DNA of 6,392 bases from an uncultured Pirellula sp. GTDB lineage: Bacteria; Planctomycetota; Planctomycetia; Pirellulales; Pirellulaceae. A program made the translations under genes and the position numbers. The notes under the pieces were generated by a model that saw nothing but the letters and a program-made list of their open reading frames with translations, had not been told where the DNA came from and did no database searches. The stretch spans positions 1 through 6,392 of the forward strand of contig CAILTZ010000767.1 of NCBI GenBank assembly GCA_903837255.1, written 5' to 3'. The number at the start of each line of letters is the position of its first letter. Positions within the stretch are counted from its first letter, which is position 1. Below, one piece after another: positions 1 through 5,787 of this stretch.

Positions 1-753
1 AGCGCTCATGGCCGAATCGGCTGCATTGGTGATTCGGTTGAACGTCACGGTGGGACGCATATCAGCGATTTGGATGCTGTTGACGGTCTGCTGGACCGAA
101 TCGATCACGACCGAACTCGAACCGCCGTAACGCATGTCAGCATAGTTGACGTATTGGCGGAAGATCCCCTCGTCCTCAAGGTCGAAGCGGCCGGCCGATC
201 GATCCAAATCTCGTTTGAAGACCAACCCGCCCCAGTCACCGGGAGTTGGAGTGGTGTTCGGAGCGTAGTTGTCCAGGCCGATCGATTGATCGAGCCAGGA
301 GGTGAAAAAGACACTGCCGGTGATTTCAGAACCATCCGCGGACTTGATCGCATTTCCGTTTCTGTCGAGCAACTTGGGAGTGCCAAGGACTTGCAGGGCA
401 CCGCCACTGCGATCGACACCCAGCGTCGAGCTTCCTACGCCGATACGGCTCCGTCGCATCTTAAAGACCGCCCCCGCATCGACCATCACGCTTACGCCCT
501 TGGGGACGTCCATGGTGGATCCGTCGGAGAGGACCGAGCCGGCCAGGACGCCAAAGCCCACTTCGTAGGCGAAGTTGTCGCCCACGGTTTCGAGTTTGCC
601 GTCAGCACCACCGTTGCCAACGATTCGGATGATGTCACCCGGTACGCTGGCTGCAAAGGCGTTGGCCACTCCGGAACCGGAGATGTTGTTGAATGGTTTG
701 GTGAGCGATCCGTCGGCGTTGGGACCAGCGGACTTGTCGACGAAAATCGTCTT
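1..753 (-). other. DUF1565-like right-handed beta-helix, N-terminal part (residues 1553-1803, continues beyond window)
   Basis: The segment begins KTIFVDKSAGPNADGSLTKP, the typical FVD...G...DGS...PF opening of DUF1565/pectate-lyase-like beta-helix proteins. PGDIIRIVG, VSVMVDAGAVFKM and ITGSVFFTSW follow as successive short strands, then PGDWGGLVFKRD (1723-1734) and a run of strands ending PTVTFNRITNAADSAMSA at the edge. Such folds usually bind or cleave polysaccharides. No catalytic residues can be assigned because the domain is cut by the window. Confidence 0.75.
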
Positions 754-3700
754 GCCCGAAAGATCGATGGCTGTCAAGCCGTTGGACAATTGCACCAATC
801 GCTCACCCTTGAGAGTGATTCGGGTGCCATTGGGAACCGCCGTAACGCCCAGTTCGCTCCGAGAGTTGATCGCATTGGCCAGAGCGCTAGCAAGATCTCC
901 TGCTGTGCTATTGGAGTTGAAAATCACAGCGGTATTGCCGACACCCACGATAGGATCGAGGCTGAATTCAAATCGGCGAACTGTGCCATTGCCACCGGTG
1001 ATTGTGACGATACGAGTATCCAGCGCCGCATTGCCACCGGAGTTGAATCGCAAGACACGATCCAAAGGCCGTGTTTCGAACCAATAGTTGTAAGTGCCTC
1101 CAGGTACGCCGTCTCCATCTCCATCAAATGTAGCTTTCACGTCGCTCGAACCATTGTCGACGTCTTGGAGCGAATCGGTCCCATCGGTTTGAGCGCGGAA
1201 GGTAACTCTTAGGTCGTAACGGCCTTGAGTCCGTCCGCCACTGCCAGTTCCAGGGACCGACGCGTCGTACTTGTCGTTGCCTGAAGCGGAGATGCCGATG
1301 AAGTAAACGCCCGAATCGAGCTTCATTCGGATCAGAGAATCTTTCCCGAAATAATCATCGTTCTGAGCGATGAGATTGACGTTGCCACCGGCAAGAATGA
1401 TAGGCGAGTAGGTGATGTCTCGATTGCCGACCTTGGTGGTTTTGTCCCCTTTGATCAACTCTGCCTTGACCAGTGCTCTGGCAGCAGGATCGTTGTCCAA
1501 TGACCGCAGGAACTCCTCCAGGGTCGATTCACTACCGACCGTCGAGTTCAGGTCGATGGAGATCGCGTTGGGGAAGGTATTGACGATCGGTTGGGCTCCA
1601 ACACCACGATTTGATCGGGTGACGAAGACCAGTAAGTTATTTCCGAGTTTACCGGGTTCGACAGCAGTAAACTTGACCTCGATCCCACCACCGGCTCCCA
1701 GGTTGGAAACCGCGGTCGCTTGGGTCTGTTTGTAGAGTGCCAAACGGGTATCGAGTGGACTGCTGCTTGCGAGTCGTTCGGCTAGGGACTCGACGACCAA
1801 AGACCCTTGGCGCGTTTGTCCATTGGGTCCAAAGTCGACATCGAATTTGTACAGATCGATATCGCTGCTTTCGGGTCGATGGAGGAAGTTGGCGCGAAGG
1901 ACATCGAGATTGCCCGGGAATACGGGTTCAAAGTCGCGATTCGAGGACGTCGGGAAGTTGAGGAAACCGGAATTGAAATTCATCAATGTCGATGGGTCGG
2001 CATCCCCGGCGCGGGCTAGACCGAGCAACAGGCCGATACTGGCCATGGCACAGCGGGTGAAGTTTTCACCGTAGTTGTCGTTCCAAGTGTTGTCGGCCGA
2101 GAAGACTGCCAGGCTGTTTTGGTAAGCCGGGTCGATGCGAACACCCCAACCACCGCTTGCGGCGTTCTCGACGGTCAGACCGCCTGAGGGGAGGGCGGCC
2201 AAGGCCCCGAGGGCCATGGTAAAGCCGCTATCTGGGGTCTCAACAAACTGGACTCCGATGTATTCCGACCAAAGCGAGAAGGCCTCGCGAATCCGAGCCT
2301 TCTGCTTGTCGGTGATCGCATTGGATTGATTCGTACCGGCGACTGCGCCGTAGACATCTTTGAAGTTGTAATAGATTGTCCGAATGCCTTGGAAGTTATC
2401 TCCGGTGAACGCCGGGTTGATGTAGTTCTCAAAGGCTTCGGGAACGTTTCGCGTTCCAGGATCGTTGTTTGCACCGATCAGATCCAGCGCATGGACTTCT
2501 GGATCGATGTTCGAGGTCAACAGCAGGCTCGTCAGCGGTACATCTTTCGAGCCGATGGTGCCGAGGTTGGTCGATGTATCAAAGGAGGATCCCAGGCCGA
2601 CAAGAGCGATCGGAGAGTAGTTGATCACTCGGTTTCCGACGACGGTATTCCCGTTGCTGCCCGGCTCGAGCGTCACGGTCATCAGTGGCGAGGAGACCGT
2701 TGAGGTGTTCATCGCGTCGGCGATTTCGTTGGCGGTTACGTCCGCGCGGGCCATGTCAACGACGATCACGCCACCGACGTTGGAGACCGTCGGGGTGCCA
2801 CCCGAGAGGGAGTTTACAAAGGAGATTTGCAGACCCGATCCGGATTCGCCGAGTGTTTTCGCAGTGAAGCGAAGTTTCACGGCCGCATTGGTATTCAGAT
2901 CCGAGATCGCGGTGGCGGCTGCCTCGTTTCGTACCGGTGCAATCGGGGTGGTTTCCCGTGTTCCGATGCGCAAGCGGAAGGAGCTCGAGGGGATGAAGGG
3001 CCCCGGGAGTAGATCGATGTCCGAAGAGAATCGCAAGGTCGCCGTATTGGCCGAAGCGTTGTAGGTAACTCGCTCGGGCTTGAAGGTGATATCGTCGGTG
3101 TTTCGGACTGTGTTGGCCGTGTAAAGAAGCTGATAGAAATCAGGGTTCTCAGAGCTGCCAGCGGTGGGGTTACCGAGCGAGTCGTTTTCTACGAAGAGTT
3201 TTTCGTTATCGAAGTAGACAACGATCGTATCGCGACGCTGCTCGAGGACTCCGGAGGTATTACGGACTACGGGCTGTGGAACAACCGCTGTGACTTTGGA
3301 TCCCAAATCGAGTCGGAACTCAAGGGTGTCTTGTCGAGTGTTCGCATCGCGAGGAACGAACAAATCGCCGGTGACATTTCGCAAACCGGTAATCCCTCGG
3401 AGTGTATCATCGAAGCCATAGACTTCGATCCGGTAGTTGTCATCGGGAAGGTTTTCGGCAAACCGCAGGGTGACTTCGTTTTCGTTGGGGTTGTCGCCAA
3501 CAATGACCGCTCCGGGATTGATGATCACGTCGTTGCTCTTGGCAAGCACGATCGGCGAGTAGGTCGATGGGTCAGTAAGTCCTAGGGGGGTGGCAGCAAA
3601 ACCACCGTTGATCTTCGCAGAGAGTTTTGAGGCGACAGGTGACGAGGGCGAATTAACAAAGTCCACCAACTGCTTAGCAGTAACCGTAGAACCGCTTCGC

Positions 3701-5409
3701 GAGTTGAGCACGACGCTAATGACATCGCCAGAGATGCTCAATTGCGGCGGAGCTCCTATCCCCAAGTCCGCGCGAGTCACGTTGATTCGGAGCGAATCGG
3801 TGGCGTTGCGAGCCGTCAGTTGAACATCGACTTTTCCGTTGGTTCCAAAGTCGGTAGAAACACTAGGTAGGCCAAAAGAACCATCCCCACCGGCGCGGGT
3901 CACTCGAATGCCGCTGACAGTTGCCGGATCGATAATCTGCGCGTCGTCGAAGCGGAAGGTCAACTCGCGAGGCGAGACCGTGCGGACCGAACCGTTTTCA
4001 ATCAGCTCGCTGTTGTTGGGTTGGACACCGATCAAGATCGGACCGGTGGAGGTCTTGGCATCCGCTTCGAACTTCAGACTGTACATCTGCGTTTCGCCAG
4101 CAGCACCTGCCAAAACTCTGAGGAAATACGCACCTGGGGTAAGGTTCGGGCTCTGGAGAATCTCAGGTAGACCGGCTGGACTAGAGTTGGCAACCGCCAC
4201 CACTTCGCCGTTGAGCCGTTCAATTTGGACCGATAGATTCCGATTAACCAACGTGTTAACCGTTGTGGGCTGACCACCCTGTGGGCCGACATCGTATTGC
4301 TTACCAACCGGGATGAGCGTGACTCGCTTGAGCTTGGCACTGCCCACAGTAAACAGATAGACGTCGGTGTCTTCACTGCGATCGATCGAGAGGTTGTCGT
4401 ACTGATTGACACCGTTGCCAAGCAGACCCAGATTCGAAGCTTGACTCGTCGAATCGTTCTGCTCGTAGGTGTCGCCGTAGAGGGTTTGTGTAGCAAGGAT
4501 ATCATCGTGCTGAGCGCCGTAGTAAGCAAACGAAACAAACGGCTCCATCAACTTGGTCTGATCCGTGGGGATCACGTGTCCAAGACCAATCCCGTGCCCG
4601 ATCTCGTGCGAAAGGACGTTATGAAGCCCTCGGTTCTCTCCGGTCGCTCCATCGGAGCTCAAGCTGTAAAAGTTGTCTGACGTATCGACGACCATATCGC
4701 CGTCGGTGCCCGAGTTGCCACTGCCAGTTGGGTAGAAGGCGTAAGCTAGAATACCTGAGTTACCATCGACCGCTGCACCACCGACGCGCATGTCACCGCG
4801 CACACCGATCACGCCCCGCGAAGCTGCACCGTAAGCAGCGCCATCGTCATTGGGTTCGTAGATAAAGTTCAAGCCAGAGACGCTGGCCCAGTTCTCGTAG
4901 GTCCGACGGACCAAGTTAAACCATGGCCGACTGGCCACCGGTCCGGGAGATGCCCCATAGATGCCATCCATGAAGGAGATAAAGTTCGATGGAGCCAAGC
5001 CGCCGTTGATCGTGCTGACTTGGGTTCCATCCGGAACAATGCTCCAGGAAACCGACGCAGGATCGCCGTTGTTAGGACTCGAACCCCCGACTGGATTGAT
5101 CCAACGATTGCCCGAGAGGTTGATGTTGCCACCACCGCTGGCACCACCTGCACCACCCAGGATGTTGTTGCCGCCTCCGTTATCACCACCTTGATTGTTG
5201 CCGCCACCGTTGCCGGAGTTGAGCCGACTGAGCTGGTCGGACATCCGCTCGAAGTAAGCCGGATCGGTGCCTGCATCGAAGATGCCGGCAGCGTCCATCA
5301 CCTCGCGACGTTCGAGTTGTTCACACAGCAACGTGCGGAAGCTCAGCCGACGCGTTGATCGCTGTTGCGAGGTTTGACGGTTCTTGGACCTGGATTCATC
5401 AATTCCCAT
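1..5409 (-). CDS. Giant mosaic secreted/surface protein with matrixin-like metalloprotease, PPC, Ig-like and beta-helix domains (partial, C-terminus outside window)
   Basis: The frame is open for 1803 codons from ATG 5409 to the window edge, with no stop. An in-frame TGA lies 13 codons upstream with no alternative start between, and GAAGG sits 10 nt before the ATG, so this start is well supported. Domain order: LEPR-XLL-like leader (20-42), Gly/Asn linker (64-97), catalytic M10-like protease (100-313), PPC-like (316-448), Ig-like pair (457-818), inactive matrixin-like domain (1015-1180), PPC (1183-1404), DUF1565-like beta-helix (1553 on). Three related inserted modules end at residues 620, 934 and 1337. 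By hand translation there are only two cysteines, C29 and C1120. The composition (Gly, Asn, Thr, Ser, Asp rich) suits an extracellular protein. No classical signal peptide is visible. A role in surface attachment or polymer degradation is inference; the domains are read by eye. Confidence 0.93.
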   Translation of the reverse strand, partial: MGIDESRSKNRQTSQQRSTRRLSFRTLLCEQLERREVMDAAGIFDAGTDPAYFERMSDQLSRLNSGNGGGNNQGGDNGGGNNILGGAGGASGGGNINLSGNRWINPVGGSSPNNGDPASVSWSIVPDGTQVSTINGGLAPSNFISFMDGIYGASPGPVASRPWFNLVRRTYENWASVSGLNFIYEPNDDGAAYGAASRGVIGVRGDMRVGGAAVDGNSGILAYAFYPTGSGNSGTDGDMVVDTSDNFYSLSSDGATGENRGLHNVLSHEIGHGIGLGHVIPTDQTKLMEPFVSFAYYGAQHDDILATQTLYGDTYEQNDSTSQASNLGLLGNGVNQYDNLSIDRSEDTDVYLFTVGSAKLKRVTLIPVGKQYDVGPQGGQPTTVNTLVNRNLSVQIERLNGEVVAVANSSPAGLPEILQSPNLTPGAYFLRVLAGAAGETQMYSLKFEADAKTSTGPILIGVQPNNSELIENGSVRTVSPRELTFRFDDAQIIDPATVSGIRVTRAGGDGSFGLPSVSTDFGTNGKVDVQLTARNATDSLRINVTRADLGIGAPPQLSISGDVISVVLNSRSGSTVTAKQLVDFVNSPSSPVASKLSAKINGGFAATPLGLTDPSTYSPIVLAKSNDVIINPGAVIVGDNPNENEVTLRFAENLPDDNYRIEVYGFDDTLRGITGLRNVTGDLFVPRDANTRQDTLEFRLDLGSKVTAVVPQPVVRNTSGVLEQRRDTIVVYFDNEKLFVENDSLGNPTAGSSENPDFYQLLYTANTVRNTDDITFKPERVTYNASANTATLRFSSDIDLLPGPFIPSSSFRLRIGTRETTPIAPVRNEAAATAISDLNTNAAVKLRFTAKTLGESGSGLQISFVNSLSGGTPTVSNVGGVIVVDMARADVTANEIADAMNTSTVSSPLMTVTLEPGSNGNTVVGNRVINYSPIALVGLGSSFDTSTNLGTIGSKDVPLTSLLLTSNIDPEVHALDLIGANNDPGTRNVPEAFENYINPAFTGDNFQGIRTIYYNFKDVYGAVAGTNQSNAITDKQKARIREAFSLWSEYIGVQFVETPDSGFTMALGALAALPSGGLTVENAASGGWGVRIDPAYQNSLAVFSADNTWNDNYGENFTRCAMASIGLLLGLARAGDADPSTLMNFNSGFLNFPTSSNRDFEPVFPGNLDVLRANFLHRPESSDIDLYKFDVDFGPNGQTRQGSLVVESLAERLASSSPLDTRLALYKQTQATAVSNLGAGGGIEVKFTAVEPGKLGNNLLVFVTRSNRGVGAQPIVNTFPNAISIDLNSTVGSESTLEEFLRSLDNDPAARALVKAELIKGDKTTKVGNRDITYSPIILAGGNVNLIAQNDDYFGKDSLIRMKLDSGVYFIGISASGNDKYDASVPGTGSGGRTQGRYDLRVTFRAQTDGTDSLQDVDNGSSDVKATFDGDGDGVPGGTYNYWFETRPLDRVLRFNSGGNAALDTRIVTITGGNGTVRRFEFSLDPIVGVGNTAVIFNSNSTAGDLASALANAINSRSELGVTAVPNGTRITLKGERLVQLSNGLTAIDLSGKTIFVDKSAGPNADGSLTKPFNNISGSGVANAFAASVPGDIIRIVGNGGADGKLETVGDNFAYEVGFGVLAGSVLSDGSTMDVPKGVSVMVDAGAVFKMRRSRIGVGSSTLGVDRSGGALQVLGTPKLLDRNGNAIKSADGSEITGSVFFTSWLDQSIGLDNYAPNTTPTPGDWGGLVFKRDLDRSAGRFDLEDEGIFRQYVNYADMRYGGSSSVVIDSVQQTVNSIQIADMRPTVTFNRITNAADSAMSA
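799..1023 (-). repeat. Fourth inserted segment, flagellin hook-IN-like (residues 1463-1537)
   Basis: After GGTYNYWFETRPLDRVLRF comes a block with a strand pair (TRIVTITGG and VRRFEFSLD), a helix starting T-A-G-D-L-A-S-A-L-A-N-A-I-N (1502-1515) and the strand pair GVTAVPNGTRITLKG (1521-1535). The T-x-x-D-L-A-x-x-x-x-x-A-I-N helix followed by V-T-A ... G-x-R-I-x-L recalls the flagellin hook IN motif family. It separates the WF-x-T-R-P-L-D segment from the IFVDK start of the beta-helix. Its relation to copies 1-3 is uncertain; it lacks YSPI. Confidence 0.5.
1198..1863 (-). other. PPC domain 2, interrupted by module copy 3 (residues 1183-1404)
   Basis: The domain opens with DIDLYKFDVD (1183-1192) and has LDTRLALY (1219-1226). 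After the inserted module it resumes with NDDYFGKDSLIRMKLDSG (1350 on), then VYFIGISASGNDKYD and a final YDLRVTF (1398-1404). These are all standard PPC motifs: D-x-D-x-Y, L-D-T-x-L-x-L-Y, NDD, and G-x-Y-x-I-x-V-x-x-x-G-N. Without the insert the length is normal for a PPC domain. It is followed by a D-G-D-G-D-G acidic loop (1429-1434) that may bind calcium. Confidence 0.8.
1390..1683 (-). repeat. Inserted ~95-residue module, copy 3 (residues 1243-1340)
   Basis: This copy begins IEVKFTAVEPG and ends VGNRDITYSPIILAG. It contains VTRSNRGVGAQP, AISIDLNSTVGS and a T-L-E-E-F-L helix. It is plainly placed inside the second PPC domain: the sequence before it is LDTRLALYKQ and the sequence after it is NDDYFGKDSL, which in ordinary PPC domains follow each other within a few residues. 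The insertion therefore lies in a surface loop and should not break the fold. Confidence 0.8.
1870..2367 (-). other. Degenerate matrixin-like domain lacking all zinc ligands (residues 1015-1180)
   Basis: The fold signature is present: DKQKARIREAFSLWSEYIGVQFVET (starting D1034) matches the first helix and strand of matrixins and parallels VRRTYENWASVSGLNF in the first protease. Where the zinc motif should be, residues 1123-1133 read ASIGLLLGLAR. Aligned to HEIGHGIGLGH it keeps I, G, G and L at the same positions but has A, S, L and R instead of His, Glu, His and His. A Met-turn-like LMNF follows with M1143 ten residues after the last motif position, exactly as M288 follows H278. The ending FPGNLDVLRANFLHRPESSDIDLY is the kind of linker into the PPC domain I recall from planctomycete homologues. 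I infer a non-catalytic pseudoprotease. Confidence 0.8.
2596..2880 (-). repeat. Inserted ~95-residue module, copy 2 (residues 844-938)
   Basis: This copy begins VKLRFTAKTLG and ends VGNRVINYSPIALVG. It shares the V-K-F-T-A opening and the VGNR-x-I-x-YSPI ending with copy 3. The middle has an IVVDMARADVTANEIADAMN strand-helix (882-901) comparable to the LNS...T...L helix of the other copies. It lies in the linker between Ig-like domain 2 and the GSSFDTSTNLG segment that opens the second protease-like region. Sequence identity to copies 1 and 3 is modest in the middle and clear at both ends. Confidence 0.7.
2956..3297 (-). other. Ig-like domain 2 (residues 705-818)
   Basis: The segment starts with VTAVVPQPVVR and contains a strand of alternating hydrophobics, RDTIVVYFDNEKLF (726-739). 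It continues YQLLYTA (759-765) and closes with SSSFRLRIGTR (808-818). The repeated pattern of a ...VVPQP.. opening and an F-R-L-R-I-G closing strand suggests a second Ig-like beta-sandwich of the type above. It has no catalytic motif and is probably a spacer or adhesive unit. Confidence 0.5.
3304..4041 (-). other. Ig-like domain 1, split by an inserted module (residues 457-702)
   Basis: The first part (GPILIGVQPN through SPRELTFRFDD and PATVSGIRVTRAGGDGSFG) looks like the N-terminal strands of a bacterial SbsA/Big_5-type Ig-like domain. The last strands appear only after residue 620, as NEVTLRFAENLPDDNYRIEVYG (starting N644). Between them lies a module of about 95 residues described as a separate repeat. 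The Ig-like assignment rests on the strand pattern and on the L-R-F-A-x-x-L-P-D-D-x-Y-R-I signature, which I recall from related planctomycete proteins. Confidence 0.6.
3538..3831 (-). repeat. Inserted ~95-residue module, copy 1 (residues 527-624)
   Basis: This copy reads from VDVQLTARN to TYSPIVLAK. It shares with copy 3 a VTR motif (544-546), G-I-G-A-x-P (550-555), an ISVVLNS strand (564-570), a T-A-x-x-L helix (577-581) and the terminal TYSPI-x-LA (616-623). It sits between the early and late strands of Ig-like domain 1. The layout of strand, strand, T-initiated helix and strand recalls small modules found inserted in large adhesins. No function is known to me. Confidence 0.75.
4066..4464 (-). 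other. PPC-like beta-sandwich domain 1 (residues 316-448)
   Basis: The segment begins EQNDS, passes through DTDVYLFTVG (347-356) and ends with LTPGAYFLRVLAG (423-435) and a Y-S-L strand. This is the usual pattern of bacterial pre-peptidase C-terminal (PPC) domains: D-x-D-x-Y-x-F near the start and L-x-P-G-x-Y-x-x-R-V near the end. It follows the protease directly, as PPC domains often do. Such domains are generally non-catalytic, with roles in binding or secretion. The assignment is by motif only. Confidence 0.7.
4471..5112 (-). other. Matrixin-like (M10) zinc metalloprotease domain, apparently active (residues 100-313)
   Basis: Residues 268-278 read HEIGHGIGLGH, an exact HExxHxxGxxH zinc-binding motif with zinc ligands H268, H272 and H278 and catalytic base E269. 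The Met-turn Met is M288 in LMEPF. The domain ends with DDILATQTLYG (302-312), the usual C-terminal helix signature of bacterial matrixin-like proteases. Upstream, VRRTYENWASVSGLNF matches the first helix and strand of the fold, and IGVRGDMRVGG the edge strand. No separate prodomain with a cysteine switch is seen. The substrate is unknown. Activity is inferred from the intact motif. Confidence 0.9.
5119..5220 (-). other. Gly/Asn-rich low-complexity linker (residues 64-97)
   Basis: This 34-residue stretch is almost entirely Gly, Asn, Ser and Ala, with repeated GGGNN and GGA-type units. On the plus strand it appears as a run of CACC/GCC triplets. It separates the leader from the protease domain and is most simply a flexible spacer. 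Such triplet-rich DNA is prone to length variation, so its length may differ between related strains. Confidence 0.8.
5284..5352 (-). other. LEPR-XLL-like N-terminal leader (residues 20-42)
   Basis: The N-terminus is basic (about eight Arg/Lys in the first 25 residues) and continues as LLCEQLERREVMDAAG. This resembles the short LEPR-XLL motif found at the start of very large, probably surface-bound proteins in planctomycetes and other bacteria, where LEPR is followed by two hydrophobic residues and a small residue. Here the Pro is Arg and the hydrophobic pair is V-M. There is no hydrophobic stretch long enough for a Sec signal peptide. Export by another route is inferred from the family, not shown here. 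Confidence 0.6.
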
Positions 5410-5419
5410 TTGCGGTAAA

Positions 5420-5424
5420 CCTTC
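5420..5424 (-). promoter_or_regulatory. Weak ribosome binding site of the giant gene
   Basis: GAAGG on the minus strand ends 10 nt before ATG 5409. The spacing is a little long and the match short, but no other start codon is in frame between the upstream TGA and this ATG, so it supports the chosen start. A second ATG 17 nt upstream is out of frame. Confidence 0.5.
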
Positions 5425-5469
5425 ATACCAATTTGGATTGGCGGGTCACAACGGCAGGAAATCCGCCTT

Positions 5470-5488
5470 TGTAGGGGGATCGCCTACA
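5470..5488. promoter_or_regulatory. Inverted repeat TGTAGG-N7-CCTACA
   Basis: Six-base arms TGTAGG (5470-5475) and CCTACA (5483-5488) flank a 7-nt centre. The repeat lies just downstream of the candidate minus-strand start site, so it could be an operator or a small hairpin in the giant gene's leader. It is short enough to be chance. Confidence 0.35.
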
Positions 5489-5503
5489 TAACATTTGCGT
5501 TTG

Positions 5504-5531
5504 AGTATAATTTGGGTGACTCTGGATGCAA
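5504..5531 (-). promoter_or_regulatory. Candidate sigma-70 promoter for the giant gene
   Basis: On the minus strand TTGCAT (5526-5531) and TATACT (5504-5509) are separated by 16 nt, matching the -35/-10 consensus at 4 of 6 and 5 of 6 positions. The predicted start near 5497 would give a leader of roughly 88 nt. Planctomycete promoters are poorly characterised, so this is tentative. Confidence 0.35.
5506..5511 (+). promoter_or_regulatory. Candidate -10 element TATAAT facing the phosphoesterase gene
   Basis: A perfect TATAAT lies on the plus strand and overlaps the minus-strand TATACT. The matching -35 region (CCTACA at 5483-5488, 17 nt away) is poor, with 3 of 6 matches, and the leader to GTG 5788 would be about 270 nt. 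It may be fortuitous, or it may be the other half of a divergent promoter. Confidence 0.25.
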
Positions 5532-5772
5532 CCTTAGACCATGTGGACATTTACGACGTGCTGGCCGTGGCACAACCGCTTGAAGTGTCCTCATGGTTTT
5601 GGTCGCATCCGAAAGCTATTTTCCCGGAATCCAACTCGGCAAATCCCGCCGCCAACATTGAATTCCTTGAAAAACTTCCTAGACCTACGGACGAAACGAT
5701 CCTGAGGTCTATAACGTGGATTTGGATGCCTGGATGTTGGATAAGTTCCCATTAGATCTGGGGAAAGGCATG

Positions 5773-5782
5773 AAGGAGGAGG
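5773..5782 (+). promoter_or_regulatory. Strong Shine-Dalgarno that fixes the GTG start
   Basis: AAGGAGGAGG ends 5 nt before GTG 5788. This is near-ideal for initiation at that codon and argues against the in-frame ATG codons at 5716 and 5770, which lack such a site. The codons just after GTG 5788 (S-N-S-P-F-V-I-L) open the recognised domain directly. Confidence 0.8.
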
Positions 5783-5787
5783 CCAAA

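Larger units (their letters stand above)
5410..5787. other. Divergent intergenic region
   Basis: This 378-bp stretch separates the two oppositely oriented genes. It contains the candidate overlapping promoters and inverted repeat near 5470-5531. Between about 5535 and 5770 I see no convincing gene; short open frames there lack ribosome binding sites and family features. A TATAAC at 5710-5715, 73 nt before GTG 5788, is another possible -10 for the plus-strand gene, with no clear -35. Confidence 0.6.

Noticed and set aside
70..1212. 380-codon plus-strand open frame antisense to the giant gene
   Set aside because: It lies wholly opposite a frame with clear PPC and beta-helix motifs, has no ribosome binding site, and its product shows no recognisable domain. 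It reflects the GC-biased codon pattern of the real gene.
1412..3064. Several plus-strand open frames of 60-147 codons
   Set aside because: All are antisense shadows of the giant gene, overlap each other in different frames and have no family features.
4961..5358. Pro/Ala-rich plus-strand open frames opposite the N-terminal part
   Set aside because: Their low-complexity stretch is the complement of the Gly/Asn linker. The minus-strand frame carries the leader and protease motifs.
5495..5755. 86-codon plus-strand open frame in the intergenic region
   Set aside because: It begins over the candidate promoters, has no Shine-Dalgarno, and shows no domain.
5716..5787. Upstream ATG starts (5716, 5770) for the phosphoesterase-like gene
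   Set aside because: The extra 24 residues match no part of the domain, and the AAGGAGGAGG at 5773-5782 is placed for GTG 5788.
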